From Methanogenium sp. S4BF (GTDB lineage: Archaea > Halobacteriota > Methanomicrobia > Methanomicrobiales > Methanomicrobiaceae): DNA of 64,000 nucleotides. The notes beneath the pieces were generated by a model. The model searched no databases. It was not told the DNA's origin and saw only the letters and a list, made by a program, of their open reading frames with translations. Within the stretch, counting starts at the first letter, position 1. The number at the start of each line of letters is the position of its first letter. Position numbers and translations under genes: made by a program. Positions 34,861 through 42,655 of this stretch are shown in pieces. The stretch lies in contig NZ_CP091277.1 in NCBI RefSeq assembly GCF_029633965.1, positions 1,609,940-1,673,939 on the forward strand, read 5' to 3'.

Positions 34861-35470
34861 AACCGATAAGCGCAAGCAGATCCCGTGCCCAGAGAAGTTT
34901 TCCCTGCTTCATCGGCGGCACTGACCGGTCGTCAAGGTCAAATCCAACAAACCGCACCACAGCGGCGCCAAGGGCATCTGCCGCAAAGGCGGCACGGTCA
35001 CCGTCAGTGAACCCCCCCCAGTTATGGAGATGCCCGAAGGGCCGGGTCTGGCAGGTAAGAACAAGCGGCCCCTCAAAACGCGGCACCCAGTGACGGAGAA
35101 GCGCCATATTATCCCCATGGCCGTGGACCACCATCACACATCCCTGCCGGTTCATATCAAAAAAGGAGTCTTCAGCCCCGTCAAGATCGGTAAAAACTGC
35201 ATCCGGCAGAATGCCTGCATTAAAGAGCACATCTGCTGCCGCATCGGCCGCGAGGACCGTGCCCTCAATGGCATCGATTTCATTCGGGAGCGAGGGGGCG
35301 TTGCCGCATATCGTGACGGCCGCCCCTCCGATGCGCTGTGCAAGCAGCACGGAGTCATCTGCATTTGACAGGGTGGCAAGCAGGCGTGCTGCTTCCTCAT
35401 CCCCGGCACGATCAAAGCCAAATGTCTCGCAGATAGCGGTGTAGTGAGGTTCCCAGTCCTCAAACCTCAT
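34850..35470 (-). CDS. mptE: 6-hydroxymethyl-7,8-dihydropterin pyrophosphokinase MptE
   Basis: 206-residue enzyme that transfers pyrophosphate to 6-hydroxymethyl-7,8-dihydropterin on the way to methanopterin, the C1 carrier of methanogens. The family block ADAAADVLFNAGILPDAVFTDLDG and MVVHGHGDNMALL (metal-binding D and H) are clear. The ATG at 35470 has GAGG ten bases upstream and overlaps the DHH gene by 11 bases; the same 11-base overlap occurs with the radical SAM gene on its other side. The upstream frame to 35635 is a shadow of the DHH gene. Confidence 0.92.
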   Translation of the reverse strand: MRFEDWEPHYTAICETFGFDRAGDEEAARLLATLSNADDSVLLAQRIGGAAVTICGNAPSLPNEIDAIEGTVLAADAAADVLFNAGILPDAVFTDLDGAEDSFFDMNRQGCVMVVHGHGDNMALLRHWVPRFEGPLVLTCQTRPFGHLHNWGGFTDGDRAAFAADALGAAVVRFVGFDLDDRSVPPMKQGKLLWARDLLALIGYEL

Positions 35471-36929
35471 TGGATTCCTCTTCCTCAACACCGACGATCT
35501 CCATGAACCGGTGAAGAATGGGATCGATGATGAGATCCAGCAGGTCATCCTTGTTGCGCGCCATCGAAAAGACGTCCAGCGGAATGTTTGCGGCACCCAT
35601 GGCAGAATGGCCGCCTGCCTCGCCGATCTCACCAAAGGCCTCCTCCATCGCCTGACCGATATTGAGGCGCAAATCCTTGTTGCGGGCAGAAAACGAGATC
35701 AGCTGATCGGTGATGCCGTAGACCACCGCAGTGTTGACCCCTTCCAGCTGAATGAGCATGTCCGCTGCCTGCGGAATGGCATCACGGTTGCGCACATAGC
35801 CGACACTGGAAAAGAGATACCCGGAGACGATTTTCCGGTTCCGGATGGCCGCACCCATCACCTCAAGCGTCTCCTGAGATACCGTCTGGGAGGTGATCTT
35901 CCCGAGGAGCTCATTATCCGTAAGAGGCAGAAGGAAGGCAGAAAGAGTGAGGTCAAGAGGAGAGGTATTGCGTCTGAAGCCGCGTGTATCGGCCATTATA
36001 CCGTAAAAAAGAGCAGTTGCAATGTTTTTATCCACCGGAATGTCCAGTTCCTGCAGATACTGGGTCATCAGGCTTGCTGTCGCCCCCATATCCGGACGAC
36101 GGTCGAGGAAATCATACCCGTTTTTGCCATCATGGTTCGGATGATGGTCGATGACAATATTGACCCGGTCATCTTTTGCAAGTGCATTGTTGACTCCCGG
36201 ACCCGGAGAATCAACAATCGCAAGATAATTGCATTCTGCACGCGCTTCCGGGGTGATACGGTCCATCTGGATATCCAGCAGATTCACAAAGGCGCGGTTC
36301 TCCTGATGGCCAACCTTCCCGTCGTAGAGAATCTGACAGGTGAGATTCCCTTTGGACGCAGCCTTTCCGAGAGCACAGAGCGCCATGGCGCTGGAGATGG
36401 TGTCAGGGTCCGGGTTTGTGTGCGTCACGATGCCCAGCGTCCCCCGCCATGAGGAGAGCAGTTCAAAGAGTTTGTGCGCCTGACGGGAGGACTGCAGTTT
36501 GCGTGCATGGTGCACGGCTTTTTTGGCAAAAACCTCCTGCGGGTGAAGCACCACATCAGCGCCAACCGCGTGGTAGATATCCTTTCCGCCGGCATCCACT
36601 GCACGTGCAATGACGTAGGCAGCAGGATTTGACTCTTTTATCGTCCGCACCGCGGAGAGATTTGCCCGCTGTTCACTGGAGAGAACAAATGCTACTTTCG
36701 GAACCGGAATGTCTTTCAGCATATCCTTATCGCTGATATCCCTGCAGAACGCCTCATATTTCTGGTCACGGAGGTCCTGCACCTTCTTCTCGTCCTGGTC
36801 GATGATGATGATATCATCAGTCTCCTTGAGAAGTTCGTACAGCACATTGTACCCAATACTGCCACACCCGAGTATGAGGTAATCCACCGATGACGCCAAC
36901 TGAGATCCGTTAGGAATATTCTCCGGCAT
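35460..36929 (-). CDS. TrkA-N/DHH-DHHA1 phosphoesterase
   Basis: 489-residue cytoplasmic protein. Residues about 15-140 form a TrkA-N Rossmann domain (YLILGCGSIGYNVLYELL) that normally binds NAD(H) or a nucleotide. The DHH domain follows (THTNPDPDTISSAMAL, IVDSPGPG, IDHHPNHD), then a DHHA1 domain with GEAGGHSAMGA. This fits exopolyphosphatase/NrnA/c-di-AMP phosphodiesterase-type enzymes with an added sensor domain. First gene of an operon with mptE and a radical SAM protein. Start ATG 36929. A role in cyclic-dinucleotide or nanoRNA turnover is inferred. Confidence 0.88.
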   Translation of the reverse strand: MPENIPNGSQLASSVDYLILGCGSIGYNVLYELLKETDDIIIIDQDEKKVQDLRDQKYEAFCRDISDKDMLKDIPVPKVAFVLSSEQRANLSAVRTIKESNPAAYVIARAVDAGGKDIYHAVGADVVLHPQEVFAKKAVHHARKLQSSRQAHKLFELLSSWRGTLGIVTHTNPDPDTISSAMALCALGKAASKGNLTCQILYDGKVGHQENRAFVNLLDIQMDRITPEARAECNYLAIVDSPGPGVNNALAKDDRVNIVIDHHPNHDGKNGYDFLDRRPDMGATASLMTQYLQELDIPVDKNIATALFYGIMADTRGFRRNTSPLDLTLSAFLLPLTDNELLGKITSQTVSQETLEVMGAAIRNRKIVSGYLFSSVGYVRNRDAIPQAADMLIQLEGVNTAVVYGITDQLISFSARNKDLRLNIGQAMEEAFGEIGEAGGHSAMGAANIPLDVFSMARNKDDLLDLIIDPILHRFMEIVGVEEEESNEV

Positions 36930-37020
36930 GATACCACAAGTTTCTGTATTTCTGAGAATATTAAGGGCATCCGAAAAGTATATTACGATTCAATGACAAC
37001 ATTAGTTGTTCACTTTACAG

Positions 37021-37094
37021 GGGCCTGTAGCTTAGTCAGGAAGAGCGCCGGACTCTTAATCCGGCGGCCAGGGGTTCAAATCCCTTCAGGCCCG
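37021..37094 (+). tRNA. tRNA-Lys (CUU)
   Basis: Seven-pair acceptor stem GGGCCTG/CAGGCCC, D arm GCTT...GAGC, anticodon stem CCGGA/TCCGG with loop CTCTTAA (anticodon CTT), and T loop TTCAAAT. The discriminator is G37094. CCA is not encoded (GCT follows). No intron is seen. Confidence 0.96.
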
Positions 37095-37101
37095 CTAACT
37101 G

Positions 37102-37109
37102 TTTTTTTT
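37102..37109 (+). terminator. oligo-T terminator after tRNA-Lys
   Basis: A run of eight T starts eight bases after the tRNA end, the usual signal for archaeal RNA polymerase release. Confidence 0.65.
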
Positions 37110-37149
37110 GAGATTTCAACCGACCATTGAAGATTTTCAATATTTGTTC

Positions 37150-37183
37150 ATTCTGAGTTGCTTTTGATTTTATTCTGCGTTGC
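37150..37183. repeat. 12-bp imperfect direct repeat, 22-bp period
   Basis: ATTCTGAGTTGC at 37150-37161 and ATTCTGCGTTGC at 37172-37183 differ by one base. They lie between tRNA-Lys and the 3' end of the ABC ATPase gene. Purpose unknown. Confidence 0.4.
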
Positions 37184-37216
37184 ATAACCGCACAGCAAAA
37201 GGGACGGCACGCACTT

Positions 37217-38140
37217 TCACTTGCCGATCATGAGAAGCATCTCCTCAAGACTGGGGTAGCGCGACTCGATGCCCCGTACAGCACCCCCGGCGGCAGCGAC
37301 TGCCGCAGTCACTGCATTGAGAGCATCCATGCTCTCGACAACAGCTACATACTCCCCGCTTTCCTCTTCAAAACTGATCGAAGCAGGAAGTGCGCCGGTA
37401 TCATCCGTAACAAACCGGATATGATAAGAAAGGGACCCAAACTGCCCTCTGAGCTCCTCCATCGTTCCGAAAGCGGCGACCTTCCCCTGCCGCAGAATGA
37501 GCACCCGATCACAGATCTCCTCCACCTGATAGAGGTTATGCGCGGAGAGGAGGATGGTCTTCTGCCATGTGTCACGCAGGTGTGCGAGATAGCCGATGAT
37601 GTAGCGCGAGGTCATCGGGTCCAGGCCGGACGTCGGCTCATCATAAATAAGGAGGGACGGTTCATGCAGCAGGGAACGGGCGATTGCTACCTTGCGCCTC
37701 ATCCCTTTGGAGAGTTCACCGATGCGTTTCCCCTGCGGATCAAGTTTGAGTGAGGCGAGCAGTTTCTCACTCCGGATGCGGCACTCATCTGCGGGAATAC
37801 CATATATTTCCCCGAAGAATCTGAGATAACTCTCCACGGTCATCGTCTCGTACAGGCGGGACTCCTCCGGGAGGTACCCCAGCATCTCCTTCACACGAGC
37901 GGGTTCGCGCCTGACATCGATGCCTTCGATGATGAGCTCGCCTGCCGTCGGCTGAATGAGCCCTGCCATGCATTTCAGAAGCGTGGTCTTTCCTGCACCA
38001 TTGTGACCGATGATCCCGAAGATGCCGGGGTCCTCAAAGGAGAAACTCACCTCATCCAGTGCCCGGAAGGTGCCGTAATCCTTTACCAGTTTCCGTGCCT
38101 CAATCATAAGCTCACCGTTAAGGTAGTGCTTGTCAGTCAT
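37217..38140 (-). CDS. ABC transporter ATP-binding protein
   Basis: 307-residue ATPase. Walker A is GHNGAGKTT, the signature motif is LSKGMRRKVA, Walker B is LLIYDEPTSGLD, and the H-loop follows in LLSAHNL. The C-terminal 80 residues are a regulatory extension like those of ABC-2 exporters of the NatA/CcmA type. It is divergent from two permease genes (38293-41160), with 152 bases between, so the three likely form one transporter. A second possible start at MIEARKL (residue 12) exists. Substrate unknown; the neighbours suggest an envelope function. Confidence 0.93.
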   Translation of the reverse strand: MTDKHYLNGELMIEARKLVKDYGTFRALDEVSFSFEDPGIFGIIGHNGAGKTTLLKCMAGLIQPTAGELIIEGIDVRREPARVKEMLGYLPEESRLYETMTVESYLRFFGEIYGIPADECRIRSEKLLASLKLDPQGKRIGELSKGMRRKVAIARSLLHEPSLLIYDEPTSGLDPMTSRYIIGYLAHLRDTWQKTILLSAHNLYQVEEICDRVLILRQGKVAAFGTMEELRGQFGSLSYHIRFVTDDTGALPASISFEEESGEYVAVVESMDALNAVTAAVAAAGGAVRGIESRYPSLEEMLLMIGK

Positions 38141-38292
38141 ATGATTTAATCCCCCGGGTCAGGGTATCCTGCCATGGGCCACGCTTTCCCGTAAGACCGC
38201 CCCCAGAACCATCAATCGGGAATCAGACGGCATTTGTGCCCATGACAGGTGCCAGTACTTAAAATAGGATAGACTGCCATCTCAGGATAGGA

Positions 38293-40080
38293 ATGCTCTC
38301 AGCACTGCGCCAGGTACTGACCATCAGCAGATGGGAGGTACGCCGGTCTGCAACCACCATGCCGCGTGAGGTCCTCCCGGTAGCGGTGGCGCTCTTCATC
38401 CTGCTCATCGTGGTGACCGGCTATACGCAGGAGAGCGGGATTCACCTGCAGGACCGGATGTATACAGCAGGGGTGGACTCATCAGATACCGGCGCCATCA
38501 TCCTTGGCGACCCCCGGTTCACCGTATACCTGGGAACGACAGGGGGGACCGACCTGACAATCGCCCCGCCGGACGTCCGGGCGGCGGATACCGACCGGGG
38601 GGGTGCGGCACTGAAGGCCTTCCAGACAGACTATACCCGCTATCGGACGGTGCAATATAACCGCGAAGATGACCTCTTTGCCGCATACCCTCTCTGGATA
38701 GACCTGCAGTATGTCCGGAGTGAACTGGATTTCACGGCCACCGAGGCGGGCACCGGCGTCTCAGGCGCCCCCAACCCCTTCAGAAACCCGGTCCCTGACC
38801 GGCCGGTGCGAACCGTTCCCGAACCGTCTGCGGATATCGGGTATACCAGGGAAGAGCTCAGGGCCGAGCTGGTCGGATCAGAAGGCGAAGATCGCACGGT
38901 TGCCCGCTATACAGACGTGGTCGCAGGCGAGGGGGCACTGGGTGATTTCAAGACCCCGTCCCAGCTCACCCCCCCTCTTCCTTTTGATGCCATCGTGCTG
39001 GTCTTTGTCTTCATCTTCCCCCTCTACTTCACGTCCCAGTTTTACATGATGTCGGTGATGAACGAACGCATCGAGCGCAGGGGGGAGATACTCCTCTCAA
39101 GCCCCCTCCGGCCCTCAGCCATCATCATCGGAAAGATGCTGCCCTATCTGGTCGTGATGATCGCGGTAACCGCAGTCCTCTCCCTCACCACCGGGGAGAC
39201 GTCAGTCGTCCTAGCGGCGGTCTTCCCGGTCATTCTCTTCTTCCTTGCTGCAGCTCTTCTTATCGGGATGGCCGCACGGAGCTTTAAGGAACTCTCCTTT
39301 ATCTCCATCTTCTTCTCGACCATCGCGACATCCTACCTCTTCTTCCCGAGCATCTTTGCAAATATCCATGTCATATCCCTCATCTCCCCCCTGACCCTGA
39401 TCATCTATGCCATTGAAGGCACTCCCTTCACCCTCGCCGATTACTTCTACTCCACCTTCCTCTTCTGGGTGACAGCAGGGATTCTCTTCGCCATATGCAT
39501 CGTCAACTTCAACGAAGAGCGCCTCTTCACCCTTCACCCGCTGCGGGCCAAGGTGCGGGAGTATATCGGGAGTGCAATCTCAGAGAAGCACCCGTTTGCC
39601 TCACTCTTCGGAATAACCCTCTTTTCCATCCCCTTTGTTCTGATGGCACAGCTGATGCTCCTTGTCCTGCTCTTCAACCTCCCGATGCCCCTCTCCCTTC
39701 TGGTCCTGATCTTTGCGGCGGCGTTCATTGAAGAGTGGGCGAAGTCAGTCGGCATCTATGCAATTGCCGTGGAGCGGCCCGCATTTCTCACATGGAAAAA
39801 TGTCATCCTCGCCTCACTTGCGGTGATGGCCGGTTTCTTCCTTGGCGAAAAACTTCTCCTCTTTGCCACCCTCGCCCAGATCTCCGAGTCTGTCTTCGGC
39901 GCTGCCCTCTTCACCAGCCTGCAGGTGCTCTGGCTGCCCCTTTCCCTGCATTTCACCGGCGCATTCATTACCATATCCCTGATCAAAATCTTCGGGAAGA
40001 GGTCCTATCCCCTTGCCCTTGTCGTCGCATCGCTCGTCCACGGGGCGTATAATCTCTTCTTTATCATGGGAGGTTTCTGA
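38293..40080 (+). CDS. ABC-2 permease fused to PrsW-like intramembrane protease domain
   Basis: 595-residue fusion. Residues about 1-420 follow ABC-2 permease design: one N-terminal helix, a long extracytoplasmic loop of about 190 residues, then helices with SQFYMMSVMNERIERRGEIL. The C-terminal part (about 440-595) has the motifs of PrsW-type membrane proteases: EEWAK at 480-484, Glu519 in GFFLGEK, His553 in LHFTG, and His583 in HGAYN, spaced over separate helices. PrsW cleaves membrane-anchored regulators; CPBP proteases are the nearest alternative. The gene is four bases upstream of the second permease, so they are cotranscribed. Start ATG 38293 follows AGGATAGGA. Confidence 0.82.
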   Translation: MLSALRQVLTISRWEVRRSATTMPREVLPVAVALFILLIVVTGYTQESGIHLQDRMYTAGVDSSDTGAIILGDPRFTVYLGTTGGTDLTIAPPDVRAADTDRGGAALKAFQTDYTRYRTVQYNREDDLFAAYPLWIDLQYVRSELDFTATEAGTGVSGAPNPFRNPVPDRPVRTVPEPSADIGYTREELRAELVGSEGEDRTVARYTDVVAGEGALGDFKTPSQLTPPLPFDAIVLVFVFIFPLYFTSQFYMMSVMNERIERRGEILLSSPLRPSAIIIGKMLPYLVVMIAVTAVLSLTTGETSVVLAAVFPVILFFLAAALLIGMAARSFKELSFISIFFSTIATSYLFFPSIFANIHVISLISPLTLIIYAIEGTPFTLADYFYSTFLFWVTAGILFAICIVNFNEERLFTLHPLRAKVREYIGSAISEKHPFASLFGITLFSIPFVLMAQLMLLVLLFNLPMPLSLLVLIFAAAFIEEWAKSVGIYAIAVERPAFLTWKNVILASLAVMAGFFLGEKLLLFATLAQISESVFGAALFTSLQVLWLPLSLHFTGAFITISLIKIFGKRSYPLALVVASLVHGAYNLFFIMGGF

Positions 40081-40083
40081 CAC

Positions 40084-41160
40084 ATGGACTTCAGGCATGT
40101 ATACATCATCACGAAAAAGGAGTTGGGGGCAATCAATGCCGAGAAAACGATTATTCTCGCCATTCTCCTGCAGCTGTTTATCGCGATGTTCTCATCGTTT
40201 CTTATCGTCGGCCTCGCGGCGATGTATGACCCGGACGCCCTCTCTGATTACTCACGGCAGAAGTATCCCATAGCCTATACCGGGTCTCCCTCGCCGCTGG
40301 AGGAGCTGCTGCGGGAGAGTGGCGACTTTGTTGTCTACGAGATGGATCTTGGAACTGCGGTCACCGCACTTGAGGAGCGAAAGCTCAGCGGGGTAGTCTG
40401 GGTGCCGGATACGCCTCCGGACGCGGATGAGCCGGTCAAAATAACACTGTATACCATCAAAAACGATATCCAGTCATCTGTAGTGAACAGCAAGCTCAGA
40501 GATGTCTTTGTCACATACGAAGAGAGCCTGCGTGCGATACGGGGAGACCGTATCTCATCTGTTCCCATCGTGGTGGATCTGCCGCCGGAGGTGCCGGGCA
40601 CCAACTTCTATGAGTTTGTGTACGGGCTCCTCATCCCGCTTCTCATCTTTATGCCTGCCATCATCTCCGCCGCTTTGATCATCGATATGATCACTGAGGA
40701 GTTCCAGCATGACACCATCGAGACCCTCATCTCCACACCGGTCACCTTCAGCGAGATGATATGGGGCAAAGTATCTGCCTGTTTTGTGATTGTGCCGGTG
40801 CAGGCAGCCGTCTGGATTGCCCTGATGGTGGTAAACGGCATCTCTGTGGCAGGCATTGTTCCAATTCTTCTGCACGTGAGTGTGGCATCGCTCCTCATGA
40901 TCCTGCTCTCCGCCTTTGTGGCCCTCCACTACCGGGAACGGACGAGTGCCCAGTTCATCTTTTCAACAGCCCTCGTGGTAGTGCTGATAGGCGTCCTCTC
41001 CCTTCCGGCAAATCCGGCAAACCTCATTGTCCTTCTCTCCATCGGAGCTGCCGGAAGTGAACACTGGCTGGTCCTTGCAGTGATGGCCGGCACCCTTGCA
41101 CTTGGCATGGCTGCACTCAACCGGTATACGCATCTGGTGGAGAAGACCGCCCTGCAGTGA
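40084..41160 (+). CDS. ABC-2 type transporter permease
   Basis: 358-residue permease. An N-terminal helix (residues about 18-45) precedes a large external loop, followed by five helices from about residue 180, with ITEEFQHDTIETLISTPVTFSEMIWGK as the family coupling region. This is the usual ABC-2 exporter topology. It follows the permease/protease fusion by three bases and probably pairs with it and with the divergent ATPase. Its loop sequence gives no clue to substrate. Confidence 0.9.
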   Translation: MDFRHVYIITKKELGAINAEKTIILAILLQLFIAMFSSFLIVGLAAMYDPDALSDYSRQKYPIAYTGSPSPLEELLRESGDFVVYEMDLGTAVTALEERKLSGVVWVPDTPPDADEPVKITLYTIKNDIQSSVVNSKLRDVFVTYEESLRAIRGDRISSVPIVVDLPPEVPGTNFYEFVYGLLIPLLIFMPAIISAALIIDMITEEFQHDTIETLISTPVTFSEMIWGKVSACFVIVPVQAAVWIALMVVNGISVAGIVPILLHVSVASLLMILLSAFVALHYRERTSAQFIFSTALVVVLIGVLSLPANPANLIVLLSIGAAGSEHWLVLAVMAGTLALGMAALNRYTHLVEKTALQ

Positions 41161-41176
41161 ACAGCACTGCCATAGA

Positions 41177-41184
41177 TATAAATA
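41177..41184 (+). promoter_or_regulatory. TATA box before first PEGA protein
   Basis: TATAAATA, 17 bases after the stop of the upstream permease gene. The predicted start of transcription is near 41207, giving a leader of about 9 bases, so the PEGA gene has its own promoter. Confidence 0.55.
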
Positions 41185-41215
41185 CCATATTCTGAATAGG
41201 GGGTGTCTGATACAG

Positions 41216-42520
41216 ATGAAATGGTTCACCCTTCTTCTCATCGCCTGCATGCTTGCTGCAGGTGCGGTCATCCCGGCAGGGGCACAGACACCGGTGCAGC
41301 CGATTGCAGGCACTGCCCACTATGATATCTATACCAATGTGGATGTGGCTGAGATCTACTTTAACGGCATATACATGGGCAGGACATCGTCAGGGTATCT
41401 TCAGGTGACGGTCAACACACCTGCACCATACACTCAGGCGATAGCCACCCGTGCAGGATACAGCAATGCCTATGCGAATCTGCCGACGGCCTCAGCGGGC
41501 GGCATCTACTCCGTCAGCCTCACCCTGACGTCCATCGCACCGTCCTACGGCACTCTCTCAGTCAGCTCATCTCCTACCGGTGCATCGGTCTATGTGGATA
41601 ATGTCTACCGCGGACTCACGCCGCAGCAGGTCAGCCTCACAGGCAACCAGTATACACTCCGGCTGGAGCGCAGCGGATATAACAGCTACACCCAGCAGGT
41701 CTGGGTCTACGGTGGCCAGACGACCCGGGTGAGTGCGTCCCTCGTCCCGTCCACGTCATACGGCACCCTCTCTGTTTCCAGCTCACCATCCAAGGCCAAC
41801 ATCTATCTGAACGGGAATTTCCGCGGCACAACCACCCAGACCATCGGCGGCCTCACCGCAGGGTCTTACTTTGTCGAACTCACCATGCCCGGATACCAGG
41901 ACTGGACCGGGTCGGTGCGGGTATATGCGGGCCAGGTCTCCTCCATATCCCCGACACTGGTGCCCGTGCAGTCACCGACAACAGGCGCCCTCTCAGTCAC
42001 ATCGAACCCTGCCTATGCTGCTGTCTATCTGGACGGAACCTACGAAGGACAGACGTCACCCGGCATACCGTTTGTGATCAGTGAAGTCATGGCAGGCAGC
42101 CATACCGTCATGGTCCGCCTCTCCGGCTACGATGACTCCGTATCGACAGTGACCGTCAACTCCGGTCAGACAACCACCGTACGTGCAGAGCTCTCCCCTG
42201 CAGAGGGCGGGTACGGGTCACTCTCCGTCACCTCATCCCCCACCGGTGCAGAGGTATATGTCAATAATGTGAAGGCAGGCATCACCCCTGTCACCTCAGA
42301 CACCATGGCACCGGGTTCCTATACCGTGACCATACGGCTTTCCGGTTACACGGAGTGGACATCGGTGAGCGAGGTGAAACCGGGTTCAACCACATATGTT
42401 TCGGCAAGCCTCTCTCCGACACCCACACAGTCACCCCCGTCCCCCCTCCTGCTCATTGGCGTTCTGATGGTTCTGGGTGGGGCCTTCCTCGGGAAACAGA
42501 AGAACCGGAGAAAACAATAA
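41216..42520 (+). CDS. secreted PEGA-repeat surface protein 1
   Basis: 434 residues. A signal peptide (KWFTLLLIACMLAAGAVIPAGA) leads to one divergent N-terminal module (YDIYTNVDVAEIYFNGIYMG) and four canonical PEGA domains of about 70 residues, each starting like YGTLSVSSSPTGASVYVDN and ending like GQTTRVSASLVP. A Pro/Thr/Ser linker and one C-terminal helix followed by GKQKNRRKQ anchor it. PEGA domains are surface beta-sandwich modules of unknown ligand. The ATG at 41216 is where the signal peptide begins; the longer frame runs back into the permease gene. Paralog of the next gene. Confidence 0.88.
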   Translation: MKWFTLLLIACMLAAGAVIPAGAQTPVQPIAGTAHYDIYTNVDVAEIYFNGIYMGRTSSGYLQVTVNTPAPYTQAIATRAGYSNAYANLPTASAGGIYSVSLTLTSIAPSYGTLSVSSSPTGASVYVDNVYRGLTPQQVSLTGNQYTLRLERSGYNSYTQQVWVYGGQTTRVSASLVPSTSYGTLSVSSSPSKANIYLNGNFRGTTTQTIGGLTAGSYFVELTMPGYQDWTGSVRVYAGQVSSISPTLVPVQSPTTGALSVTSNPAYAAVYLDGTYEGQTSPGIPFVISEVMAGSHTVMVRLSGYDDSVSTVTVNSGQTTTVRAELSPAEGGYGSLSVTSSPTGAEVYVNNVKAGITPVTSDTMAPGSYTVTIRLSGYTEWTSVSEVKPGSTTYVSASLSPTPTQSPPSPLLLIGVLMVLGGAFLGKQKNRRKQ

Positions 42521-42619
42521 AGTAAATTGCATTCAGGGGATTAATTTCCCTGAAACCTGCATTTTTATGATATAAATGACAGGATTTCCGTTTTCACCCC
42601 CGCTGAAAACAGCAGATTA

Positions 42620-42627
42620 TTTATATC
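42620..42627 (+). promoter_or_regulatory. TATA box before second PEGA protein
   Basis: TTTATATC centred about 27 bases before the likely transcription start near 42650, just ahead of the ATG at 42656. Short leader. Confidence 0.5.
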
Positions 42628-42655
42628 CAACAAAATAACCGTTCCATTGATCATC

